A stretch of 64,000 nt of DNA from Spirosoma luteum DSM 19990 (GCF_000374065.1 NZ_KB893263.1:20452-84451); one strand, 5' to 3'; shown: positions 9,435 through 16,624, numbered from the stretch's first letter. Numbers and translations: made by a program. Notes: a model not told the origin generated them from the sequence alone.

Positions 9435-9456
9435 ACGGTAGCTGTGAGGGCTACCG
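9435..9456 (+). promoter_or_regulatory. second CGGTAGC leader hairpin
   Basis: The arms CGGTAGC (9436-9442) and GCTACCG (9450-9456) enclose a 7-nt loop, 28 bp before the ATPase gene. Fourteen bases starting at 9435 match the leader of the HTH gene at all but one position (ACGGTAGCTRTGAG). Confidence 0.4.
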
Positions 9457-9483
9457 CCCCATCACTAATACTCTTTAACGACA

Positions 9484-10836
9484 ATGCAAGATACTCAAAA
9501 TCAGCCTTCTGCGCAAGGCGTAGCGAATGGCGAATTGCCAAAAATGTTTATTGCCAGTGATGGACATATATGGATACGCGACGATTTTGACCTAACGGTT
9601 TGGCGAAACTACAGGGCTGATGCCGACATCTTTTCTGATACAGAATACAAAGTAGCTACCAGTTCACAAGCATTACTTTCGTACCAAAAAACAAGACCAA
9701 CTATCTCCGAAGAAACTGCTTCGCAAAAAGCAGATTCGTCTCAATCTGAAGGTAGTAAGGCCGATGACGACTTACACGAGGTCAGTATTGATGGATTTAA
9801 CCCAGACGATTTCCGGCAGGAACTGCCCAATGAGGAGCAAGCAGACGACCAGTCGGAACCCGAGCAGCCCCAAAGAGAGACGGGCATGTTTCGGATTCGT
9901 ACCGCTAATGACGTCTTGTTACAGGCAGCATCCCAACCCGACCCGATAGAGTTGTTTTCACCTCTGGTTGTTGAAGGTGAGTTGACAATGCTTTTCGCTG
10001 ACACTGGAATTGGAAAAACCACCTTCGGAGTACAGATGGCCATAGAAATGGCAGCCACCCGGAATGTTCTTTACGTAGACCTTGAACTCAGCGACAAACA
10101 ATTTGAAAAAAGGTTCAAGGATAAAAATGGGCAACACTTTCGGTTCCCAGACCGCTTTTTTCGGGCTGATTTTACCCCTCAATTCAGATCACCAAAAGGC
10201 GTGTCGTATGAACAATATTTTAACGAAAGTTTAGAACAAGCCATTGAGATAACGCAAGCTGAGGTAGTGTTAATTGACAACATGACGCGGATAGCCGCAG
10301 GCGATACCGATACGGCAAAGGCCACGATTCCCATTATGGACAATCTGACCCGGCTAAAGTTAAACCGGAGTATCACATTCGTCATCTTTGAGCATAACAA
10401 GAAAGTCGATTCAACGCGCCCCATCAGCTTAAACGATCTCCAAGGGTCGAAAATGAAATCGAATTTCGCTGATGCGGTGTTTTCAATTGGCCGGAGCCAG
10501 ACGGATAAAGACTTGCGATACATAAAGCAACTCAAGGTGAGGAGTGCCGAACTAATTTATGATACTGAGAACGTAAGGACGTATCAAATAACCACTGATG
10601 GCGGGTTTCTTCACTTCGAGCCGATAGGATACGGTAATGAACACGATTTTATTAAAGTCTCCGAGGGGGGGTCGAAGGGGGATGTACTACAAGAGAGATA
10701 CGATAGGATACAAGAAGCCCGGAAAAAGGGACTTCAAGGGCAAGGACTGAGCGATTATTTAAGCTGGACGAAACCGTACATATCCACAATTGAGAAGCGT
10801 TGGAGAGAAAAGTACGACACATCAACTGATAGTTAG
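9484..10836 (+). CDS. RepA-like RecA-fold ATPase/helicase (AAA_25 type)
   Basis: A 450-residue protein. The first ~140 residues are acidic and low in complexity. A P-loop ADTGIGKTT lies near 171-179 (Lys178), followed by a Walker B-like strand VVLIDNM and a conserved QGSKMKSNFADAVFSIGRS segment. The C-terminus has a helix-turn-helix-like tail (GLSDYLSWTKPYISTIEKRW). This layout matches hexameric RepA/DnaB-like helicases carried by plasmids and integrative elements. With the primase-like gene downstream it would open and prime the element's origin. The start ATG 9484 follows the CGGTAGC hairpin. Confidence 0.85.
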   Translation: MQDTQNQPSAQGVANGELPKMFIASDGHIWIRDDFDLTVWRNYRADADIFSDTEYKVATSSQALLSYQKTRPTISEETASQKADSSQSEGSKADDDLHEVSIDGFNPDDFRQELPNEEQADDQSEPEQPQRETGMFRIRTANDVLLQAASQPDPIELFSPLVVEGELTMLFADTGIGKTTFGVQMAIEMAATRNVLYVDLELSDKQFEKRFKDKNGQHFRFPDRFFRADFTPQFRSPKGVSYEQYFNESLEQAIEITQAEVVLIDNMTRIAAGDTDTAKATIPIMDNLTRLKLNRSITFVIFEHNKKVDSTRPISLNDLQGSKMKSNFADAVFSIGRSQTDKDLRYIKQLKVRSAELIYDTENVRTYQITTDGGFLHFEPIGYGNEHDFIKVSEGGSKGDVLQERYDRIQEARKKGLQGQGLSDYLSWTKPYISTIEKRWREKYDTSTDS

Positions 10837-10886
10837 GCAGAGTTAACAAACTACTTAACTATCCCGTAAAAAGGTAGCAGTGAAAA

Positions 10887-10930
10887 GTTAGTTAGTTAAG
10901 TTTTCCCTAGGGAATTGTAAACTAACTAAC
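10887..10930. promoter_or_regulatory. 44-bp nested dyad between ATPase and primase genes; possible origin or operator
   Basis: The outer arms GTTAGTTAGTT (10887-10897) and AACTAACTAAC (10920-10930) are perfect inverted repeats, and the inner palindrome TTCCCTAGGGAA (10903-10914) has exactly the same centre (10908.5). It lies in the 144-bp gap before the primase-like gene. A further AAACTACTTAACTA half-site-like stretch is just upstream (about 10850). Symmetry of this kind suits an initiator or repressor binding site. Confidence 0.5.
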
Positions 10931-10980
10931 TCGAAAATCCCCCACAACCAGCAGAATTTACAACGTGTAATTACGTCGTT

Positions 10981-12222
10981 ATGCCAACTTACCTACAAAC
11001 CAAAGACGTGCTGAATGTGTCAGTTTCCTGTTTTGCAAACTGTAGTTCCCCGGAAAACCCGGTAACCATCAACCTGTTCACGTGGCTCAAATCAGGTAAG
11101 TACCGCGACAAGATTGAAGCCTTGCGACAGGTTGAGGAGAAAGAGAAACGTGACTCTTTAAAGAGAACCTTACCCGCCATTACTCCGAGTGCTGTGTTTA
11201 CCTACCGTAAAGAATCGTCAATGGTTGCTGGTAGTCATACCCGATTAATTCATTTTGACATTGACCCAAAGGATAACCCCCATATCCGCAACTATGCCGA
11301 CCTGAAAACACAAATTAGTAAGTTGCCTTTTGTTGCCTATTGCGCCTTATCAGCGTCGGGTAAAGGGTATTGGGGACTTGTACCCATTACCAGCCCTGAC
11401 CGGCACAGCCAGCACTTTGACGCGCTCAAACGGGTGTTCGCCCACTATGGTATTAAGATTGACCCCGCCCCCCGTAACGTGGCCAGTGCACGCACTTACT
11501 CCTACGAACCGGCACCGCATATGCCGGAACAAGTCATGGTTTTTGATTTGTACGACACTCCGCCCAAACCAAAGCCCCGCCCGTTCGATGTAACGGCGGA
11601 AGCCGACCAGGAGCGTAAGCGGGTAGAAGTGTGCATTCAGGAAGTACTACGACAGGGAACGTATGTAGGTGACAGTTACAATGAGTGGTACGAAGTTGGA
11701 TGCAGCCTGGCAAATGGATTTGGGGAAAGTGGTAGGGATTACTTTCACCATGTCAGCCAGAATCATACTGGCTATGATACTGGCAAAACGGATAAGCAGT
11801 TCACGGCCTGCTTAAGGGCTCGATCAAAAGCGACATTGGGGACGTTCTTTCACTTATGTAGGCAAATCGGCATTGAGTGGAAAGAGTTGATACCGCTACC
11901 AGTCGCACAGCCACGGCCAACAATGACCCGACCTGTATCAACTACACCCCGACCACCAGCCGCGACCACCGTTACCACTATTGCCGAACAGCAAGCCCGA
12001 CCAGGCTCAATCCCGAAACCGGATGAATCGCAGTTGGAACGGTTGACGGTTGAGCCTTGTGATACCGACCCGGCTGAATGTGACGAACCTGAGCTACCCG
12101 GAGCCGTACCAACAATCAGAGTACATTCATTCCACGAATGGCAGTGCCAAGACCCCTACTTTAGTCAGATGGGGTTAGCTTCTCTACCATCATACCAGCC
12201 CACGAATAAAGCCGTTGATTAA
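10981..12222 (+). CDS. BT4734/VirE-N plus PriCT-2 domain protein (primase-like)
   Basis: A 413-residue protein. Residues about 1-185 match the BT4734-like/VirE N-terminal module common in Bacteroidota elements (LIHFDIDPKDN, CALSASGKGYWGLVPI, RNVASARTYSYEP). Residues about 210-300 match PriCT-2, a primase C-terminal domain (EWYEVGCSLANGFGESGRDYF, then TLGTFFHLCRQIGI). A Pro/Thr-rich tail follows. In homologous elements this module lies beside the helicase and primes or regulates replication. The 3' end overlaps the convergent RepL-like gene by 4 bp. The usual downstream primase/helicase domain is absent, so it may be a shortened form. Confidence 0.85.
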   Translation: MPTYLQTKDVLNVSVSCFANCSSPENPVTINLFTWLKSGKYRDKIEALRQVEEKEKRDSLKRTLPAITPSAVFTYRKESSMVAGSHTRLIHFDIDPKDNPHIRNYADLKTQISKLPFVAYCALSASGKGYWGLVPITSPDRHSQHFDALKRVFAHYGIKIDPAPRNVASARTYSYEPAPHMPEQVMVFDLYDTPPKPKPRPFDVTAEADQERKRVEVCIQEVLRQGTYVGDSYNEWYEVGCSLANGFGESGRDYFHHVSQNHTGYDTGKTDKQFTACLRARSKATLGTFFHLCRQIGIEWKELIPLPVAQPRPTMTRPVSTTPRPPAATTVTTIAEQQARPGSIPKPDESQLERLTVEPCDTDPAECDEPELPGAVPTIRVHSFHEWQCQDPYFSQMGLASLPSYQPTNKAVD

Positions 12223-12590
12223 AGCGTCGGCAGCGTGACGACCTGAAACGCCTTTGGGTTGAGGTAGTACGTATCAAGTTTCTTCCCCTTCGCCACTAAT
12301 CCAGCATCAATCAGTTCCGCCGTTGCAAGGGAGAGATTCACCCGGAGCGCAGAGAAGAAGCGATTCATTTCCTGCTTACTGCAATGGCTCACACCGGTAG
12401 TGGGGTCAACCCGAGCAGCCATAATCACCAGCACCCGTAGCGCCCTGGCTGAGAGTTTACAGATTGCGACAAGTGTGTGGTCGTCCGGAGCGAAAATCAC
12501 GGCTGTACGGGTCTGTATTGCGCTCTTATAGGGGTTAATCTTATGCCGTGTCCGGTGAGGTGCTGTTCTTGATTGTACTAGCTGTTCCAT
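12219..12590 (-). CDS. winged-helix protein, RepL-like replication/maintenance or regulator
   Basis: A 123-residue protein. Residues about 45-115 read as a winged helix: LSARALRVLVIMAA, a Ser/Lys helix, then LATAELIDAGLVAKGKKLDTYYLNPKAF. The ending, where the wing is followed by YxLNP, is typical of RepL-type plasmid replication proteins of Gram-positive plasmids and their Bacteroidota relatives. It is convergent with the primase-like gene. It may start replication or control copy number of the excised element; a transcription regulator is the alternative. Confidence 0.6.
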   Translation of the reverse strand: MEQLVQSRTAPHRTRHKINPYKSAIQTRTAVIFAPDDHTLVAICKLSARALRVLVIMAARVDPTTGVSHCSKQEMNRFFSALRVNLSLATAELIDAGLVAKGKKLDTYYLNPKAFQVVTLPTL

Positions 12591-12790
12591 GTATTCATCT
12601 GATTGTTAGGTACAAGTTAGTTACTGAAACGATGTGAGACAACAGGCGATGTGTTGTAGTGGAGGAGGGACAGCCCTACCAACTCCTTGTAACCCATAAG
12701 TTATGACCCCATACGTTATACCACCAGTAACAAAAACACCTTGTTATCAGGCTGTTTATACCCCCTATATTGTACCTGCAAGTGTGTAAG

Positions 12791-12965
12791 CTACTGATTA
12801 ACATGACAGCGCAATTCTGCGCTGTCCAAAACCGCCAATTCAGGGCTGAGATATTGAGCATATTCAAGAGCAATTTGTTCGACTGCCCACGTACCGCCAC
12901 CCTTACCCCGCTTGGATTTTAAAAGTACGTCTGGCGTACATTTAAGAAACCGGGCCGATGCCTTT
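12791..12965 (-). pseudogene. remnant of a KilA-N domain gene
   Basis: On the minus strand an open stretch reads LLKASARFLKCTPDVLLKSK and then RGKGGGTWAVEQIALEYAQY-LSPEL. The G-G-T-W...IALEYA..LSPE signature is that of KilA-N, a DNA-binding domain of phages. No start codon or N-terminal half is present. After LSPELAVL the sequence departs from the family at a perfect hairpin (12806-12825) and stops at 12791. It is a broken phage-type gene left inside the element. Confidence 0.6.
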
Positions 12966-13672
12966 AGCAGATAGACTATTTTGCTGTATAGAAAAGGGAG
13001 GTACTTAAAAAAATATGGGTCAAAAAATGGGGTATATCATATAAAGCCTATACCTGTTCTGGAAAGAATACCTCCCCCATTCTCAAAGTCCCCCCCCAAT
13101 GTTGGGGAGTCAGGTTTGAAAAATAAACTTTCGGGTTCGCTGGGACTACTACCCTTCGCCCCTCCACCGTGCGCCGTGTTTTTTCCCTCGGTCCCCGTTG
13201 TTTTCAGCCGGTAAGTATGGCATAGAAAAGGGATGCGATGTAAGTGTGGCTTTGGCAGGCACTTTCGGGGAGCAGGTCAAAGGATGATAAAGAAGCGTCG
13301 CTATGCTACGACCGGAGCCGCCAGCACAATGGTAGGTAAGTAGCCGCACCACTACCGTTTAATAAATCCGCTTACTGGCAGACCTCAACTACTTTTCAGG
13401 GTAAGGATAGGGTAAAAACTCTATTGCTACTGACGCTGTGTACTACCGCTGGACTCAACAACACTTTATACCAACCAGGCATATTTAGCGTAGAAAAACC
13501 ATGAAAACCAACGAAAATAAGAGCATGATTTGAGTAGGGTAAATACTATAAGATTAGGGTTTTAATATGTTAAATACCTTACTGTCAAATAGTTAAGAAA
13601 AATTAATCTTTGGAGTACTTGGAAATTGCCTATACATTTGAGCCAATCAATACACCTTATTTTTTTCTTCAA
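12966..13672. other. noncoding stretch of the element
   Basis: No convincing gene was seen in these 700 bases. There is a CCCCAA/TTGGGG dyad near 13096-13109, runs of C, and AT-rich DNA from about 13490 to 13672. The length and composition would suit a replication origin, but no iteron array was found by eye. Confidence 0.4.
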
Positions 13673-14005
13673 ATGAGCACAGCACAGAACCACATGGTTA
13701 AGCCTACTCACGCAAACAAAGCAGAGCGTAAGCGTATCGAGCAACTCTATCAGGAGTTGCACACATCGTTAGACGACTATATATCGTCTAATGGTGCCTC
13801 ACACTGTACTCAGTTACTGGAAAAGCTGTACCTGGGGTGGTCACTCTATCACTTTGGGGATGACAGTCCAGAGACAACGCCCATTATTCAGGTGAATAAA
13901 AAACTCATTGAGGATGCGTACAGTACCGTCGAGTTTATGGCCTTCATTACCCGTATAGGAGAAACATGGAGCAAAATTCAATCAATGGAAACCGACTTAT
14001 CCTGA
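13673..14005 (+). CDS. hypothetical protein of the element
   Basis: A 110-residue soluble protein, rich in charged and helical residues (KAERKRIEQLYQELHTSL near the start). No family recognised. The ATG at 13673 was preferred to an in-frame TTG at 13610. The stop is 7 bp before the next ATG, so it forms a short operon with the following small genes. Confidence 0.65.
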   Translation: MSTAQNHMVKPTHANKAERKRIEQLYQELHTSLDDYISSNGASHCTQLLEKLYLGWSLYHFGDDSPETTPIIQVNKKLIEDAYSTVEFMAFITRIGETWSKIQSMETDLS

Positions 14006-14012
14006 ACAGACC

Positions 14013-14378
14013 ATGAACAATCAACCAATTAGTAATCAGGTAGGAGCAACCCTCAATGAGTCCCCTTACACAACGCTGGACGTAGCGACAGGACAGGGTG
14101 CAGAACTGGTATTCTGGAGCCTGTGGCAGAATCGGGAGAACTTAATACGGGAAGCCGCAATAACACTGTCTCACGGCGATATAGATGCTTACGTATTGAA
14201 AGAGGACCAGATAGGGCATTTGGGCGACTATATAGCTGATTTGTTTATGAATGTCAGTATCCAGGCTGACCGTTTGTACCTAACAAAGGATCCGTCTATA
14301 GCAATAGCGAGGGAGCAAAGTAAAAAAGAGATATTCAGGGAAAGAAAGGCTGAATTATTGGCTAGATTGAAGAAGTGA
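14013..14378 (+). CDS. hypothetical protein of the element
   Basis: A 121-residue soluble protein with no signal or membrane segment. The C-terminal third is Lys/Arg/Glu rich (SKKEIFRERKAELLARLKK). No family recognised. It is 7 bp downstream of the preceding small gene and probably co-transcribed with it. Confidence 0.65.
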   Translation: MNNQPISNQVGATLNESPYTTLDVATGQGAELVFWSLWQNRENLIREAAITLSHGDIDAYVLKEDQIGHLGDYIADLFMNVSIQADRLYLTKDPSIAIAREQSKKEIFRERKAELLARLKK

Positions 14379-14474
14379 TTCGACTCCGATACTATGCCCA
14401 CGAACCCATTGATCCGGTAACTAGCAGACACTTTTTACTGTTCTTTATTTACACTCACTAAACACATTACGGAA

Positions 14475-14711
14475 ATGGCATTCCACCCTAGAAACAACTT
14501 TAGTCTATTAAAGAGAGATTTTAAGGACGAAACGGACAAGAATGCAGACAGTAATAAGGAGTATTATATCGCCTACTTTAATGCGAGAATGGCCGATAAT
14601 ACTGCCCAATGTCTGGAAGAACTTGCATATCAAATGGAATTATTGAATAAGCAAGTGGAGGCCTTGACGAAGACCGTAGCTCAGAGTAGTCAGGTAAAAA
14701 GCACCCGATAG
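14475..14711 (+). CDS. small hypothetical protein with coiled-coil
   Basis: A 78-residue protein. Residues about 38-72 (AQCLEELAYQMELLNKQVEA and following TKTV) form a heptad-like helix. No family recognised. It lies 96 bp after the previous gene, in the same orientation, inside the AT-rich part of the element. Confidence 0.6.
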   Translation: MAFHPRNNFSLLKRDFKDETDKNADSNKEYYIAYFNARMADNTAQCLEELAYQMELLNKQVEALTKTVAQSSQVKSTR

Positions 14712-14732
14712 TTACCCTGCAACATGGCTCCA

Positions 14733-14764
14733 TAAAAAACGACCCTGCCAGATGGTGGGGTCGT
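14733..14764 (-). terminator. intrinsic terminator (minus strand)
   Basis: The arms ACGACCC and GGGTCGT (14739-14745/14758-14764) are followed on the minus strand by six Ts. It serves the secreted-protein gene ending at 14835 and may also end the plus-strand small-gene operon. Confidence 0.65.
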
Positions 14765-14834
14765 TGCTGTTTAACGAGTGTTGAAATATTTCTTAAATAA
14801 GTGTTTCAAAAGTGGGTCAAGGTTGAAATTAACA

Positions 14835-15359
14835 TCACCTTGAAAGGTAACTTGAATACATATTATTATTCCTAAAGAAGCACAAAATATTATGTTTCTG
14901 GTTCTTCTGATTATCAAATCCAAATATGGCTGCCGTACAGCTTGTCTTTCTGTCCCAGTACAAGAAGGCTCTAACTTTGCAGTTTTGATTAGATCCCATT
15001 TTCAGCAGTTTCCTCACTTTAGGGTCAGGAATAAGAGCGTACCCGTCTAAAGTTATTTTGGTATCTCCCAAACTTACCGTACTTGATACTTCCCTTTTCT
15101 CCCTGATAACATTAACTACAATCCAGTTATAAAAACTGAACTTAACTATCTTTTGACTCCCATTTCCTAGAGTCGCGATAGAAAATTCCGAAAGAACAAT
15201 TCCGTCTTGTCCTTTCGCGTCGGTTAATTCATAATGCATGCCGTCTTTCTCTCTCACTACGGCCTTTGTAAAGGCAACATTAATATCTGCAATTTTGGCC
15301 ATTTGCGCCATTGTAGAAAAAGGCATTGCTATGGTGACTATAAATAGAATGTACTTCAT
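14835..15359 (-). CDS. secreted hypothetical protein
   Basis: A 174-residue protein beginning with a clear signal peptide (MKYILFIVTIAMPFSTMAQ). The mature part is mostly beta with two cysteines in the region CKVRAFLYWDRKTSC, which could form a disulfide. No family recognised. It is transcribed alone, ends at a good terminator, and has an AT-rich leader. As cargo of a mobile element it may act at the envelope, but nothing in the sequence shows its function. Confidence 0.65.
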   Translation of the reverse strand: MKYILFIVTIAMPFSTMAQMAKIADINVAFTKAVVREKDGMHYELTDAKGQDGIVLSEFSIATLGNGSQKIVKFSFYNWIVVNVIREKREVSSTVSLGDTKITLDGYALIPDPKVRKLLKMGSNQNCKVRAFLYWDRKTSCTAAIFGFDNQKNQKHNILCFFRNNNMYSSYLSR

Positions 15360-15451
15360 TAGGTGTGTTTGGCTTATAAATGAACCATTGGCTTGTAATA
15401 CTAAAGCAATATAAAGATTAAGATAGTAGGTCTGTAATTGCCCCTTTCTCC

Positions 15452-15526
15452 ATGCCCGTTTACCTGGATTTGCCTAAACGGATTGCACAAAGCATTGCAC
15501 AATCCGTAAAAAAATCGGGTAAGTAA
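15452..15526 (+). CDS. possible 24-residue basic peptide
   Basis: An open frame from ATG 15452 reads MPVYLDLPKRIAQSIAQSVK plus KSGK. The helix is amphipathic with an RIAQSIAQSVKK repeat that comes from a tandem ATTGCACAA at 15482 and 15494. It sits between two minus-strand genes. There is no clear promoter, so it may be chance. Confidence 0.2.
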   Translation: MPVYLDLPKRIAQSIAQSVKKSGK

Positions 15527-15570
15527 TGCTAGTACAGTGTGTACTTTATGGGATGCTAGAGAAATAGAGG

Positions 15571-16362
15571 TTAGATGCCATGAGGGAGAGACAGTAGAGA
15601 TAATACTCGCTCAAGATTTAACCTTAATAATTCTGTCTCATCTCCGTTCATGGATGGAACAGAAGCCCATCTGATTGCTTTATGCTCATGAGGGTAAATT
15701 AAAGTCAAAGACCGACCCCACTCCCCTAGAAAAGGATACGTGAAAGAACTGTCGTGCCTTTTATAAATGTAAATGATCAATCCGCCGATTACGAATATTG
15801 TACTTTGTGTATTGCATCTGTTTGGGAGGGATGAATAATGTACTTTACCACCAGTATGCAAGTGTCTATATCGCCATTTATCGGTTTCATTTTTTACAAT
15901 CCATATGCCAATATTTTCAGGAAGGAGCTTTTTTTCGTAAAAATATTTACGCTCAGATGAGTTAATTGCTTGCCAAGTTATATCCAAATACTCCGCAATT
16001 ATTGTCTTTAAAAAGGCCCATTTAGCAACCAACAGTTGCTGATCTCTGTCCATTATTATTGCTTTTTCAAGCATTAAGTCTGTAAGAATAGGTTTGGCGT
16101 CACTTTCAATCTTACTCATCCATCCATTGTTACAATCGCTGCACACTATTTTTAACGTTTTACTACCAACATGACCCGTAGGTCGTCGATGTTCAAAACC
16201 ATCTTGGCGCATGAGTATATGCTCGTGGCGCTTGGAGTCATCTCTTGGGATAACGTTTTTAATCCAATCTGACCATACGTGTTCTTTGGTCAAAGATGTC
16301 TTACCGCAAAAAATACACTTGGGAGTATCTTGTTGATTCTGTTTATTCTTTTTCCGTCCCAT
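15571..16362 (-). CDS. HNH-type endonuclease-like protein, element cargo
   Basis: A 263-residue protein. An N-terminal CIFCG (C-x2-C) and a second CSDCNNGW (C-x2-C-N) flank a conserved EHVWSDW, the arrangement of zinc-bound HNH/McrA-like nuclease folds (His of EHV, Asn of CNN). The rest is an uncharacterised alpha/beta region. The gene lies at the element's right edge, 110 bp from the att copy, the position usually taken by accessory cargo. A defence or DNA-cleaving role is possible but not shown. The start ATG 16362 follows the fixed frame of the zinc motif. Confidence 0.65.
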   Translation of the reverse strand: MGRKKNKQNQQDTPKCIFCGKTSLTKEHVWSDWIKNVIPRDDSKRHEHILMRQDGFEHRRPTGHVGSKTLKIVCSDCNNGWMSKIESDAKPILTDLMLEKAIIMDRDQQLLVAKWAFLKTIIAEYLDITWQAINSSERKYFYEKKLLPENIGIWIVKNETDKWRYRHLHTGGKVHYSSLPNRCNTQSTIFVIGGLIIYIYKRHDSSFTYPFLGEWGRSLTLIYPHEHKAIRWASVPSMNGDETELLRLNLERVLSLLSLPHGI

Positions 16363-16397
16363 TTCTGTGAAACTTTAAACAACCTCTTAGACCTATT

Positions 16398-16417
16398 CCG
16401 TCCCCCAAACCGTCCCC
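16398..16417. promoter_or_regulatory. candidate arm-type integrase sites (right), paired CCGTCCCC
   Basis: CCGTCCCC at 16398-16405 and 16410-16417 (12 bp apart) repeats the pair found at the left end in the same orientation, 55 bp inside the right att copy. Confidence 0.45.
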
Positions 16418-16427
16418 ATTATGAAAG

Positions 16428-16465
16428 TAAAAAACCCAACTACCTATTAAATAGATAGTTGGGTT
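16428..16465 (-). terminator. element-encoded replacement terminator for tRNA-Met
   Basis: On the minus strand AACCCAACTATCT pairs with AGGTAGTTGGGTT (one wobble) around a 7-nt loop and is followed by six Ts. It begins 10 nt after the tRNA discriminator base, the same spacing as the displaced terminator at 6266-6308. Confidence 0.8.
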
Positions 16466-16471
16466 ATACAG

Positions 16472-16489
16472 TTGTAGCGGGGAGCAGGA
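16472..16489. repeat. right attachment site copy (att), 18 bp
   Basis: Identical to 6314-6331. It includes the last 15 bases of tRNA-Met, so the tRNA is rebuilt intact after integration. Confidence 0.85.
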
Positions 16490-16548
16490 TCGAACTGCCG
16501 ACCTTAGGGTTATGAATCCTACGCTCTAACCATCTGAGCTACCCCGCC
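16475..16548 (-). tRNA. tRNA-Met (anticodon CAT)
   Basis: A 74-nt cloverleaf: acceptor GGCGGGG/CCCCGCT, D-arm GCTC...GAGC, anticodon loop TTCATAA (CAT), T-loop TTCGATC, discriminator A. CCA is not encoded. The anticodon stem ends in an A-C pair at 31-39. It is the integration site of the 10-kb element, whose right att copy supplies its 3' end. Confidence 0.93.
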
Positions 16549-16624
16549 GGGCTTGGTGCCACAAAAGTAAGAAAAATTAAGTCAGGGGCAAAAAAAGCCA
16601 TTGACTTTCGCAAAAAAATTCGTT

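Larger units (their letters stand above)
6314..16489. mobile_element. integrative element in tRNA-Met, about 10.2 kb, satellite-like
   Basis: It is bounded by an identical 18-bp repeat (6314-6331 and 16472-16489); the right copy is the 3' end of tRNA-Met. A tyrosine integrase lies just inside the left end. The interior holds an HTH protein, a VRR-NUC-like nuclease, a RecA-fold ATPase, a BT4734/PriCT-2 primase-like protein and a RepL-like protein, then small unknown genes and an HNH-type gene at the right end. No capsid, portal, relaxase or type IV secretion gene is visible. Base use is visibly more AT-rich at 7.9-8.6 kb and 13.5-16.4 kb than in the flanks. Confidence 0.85.

Noticed and set aside
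13000..13600. Iteron array or CRISPR repeat in the element's noncoding block
   Set aside because: No regularly spaced repeat was found by eye; no CRISPR array is seen anywhere in the window.
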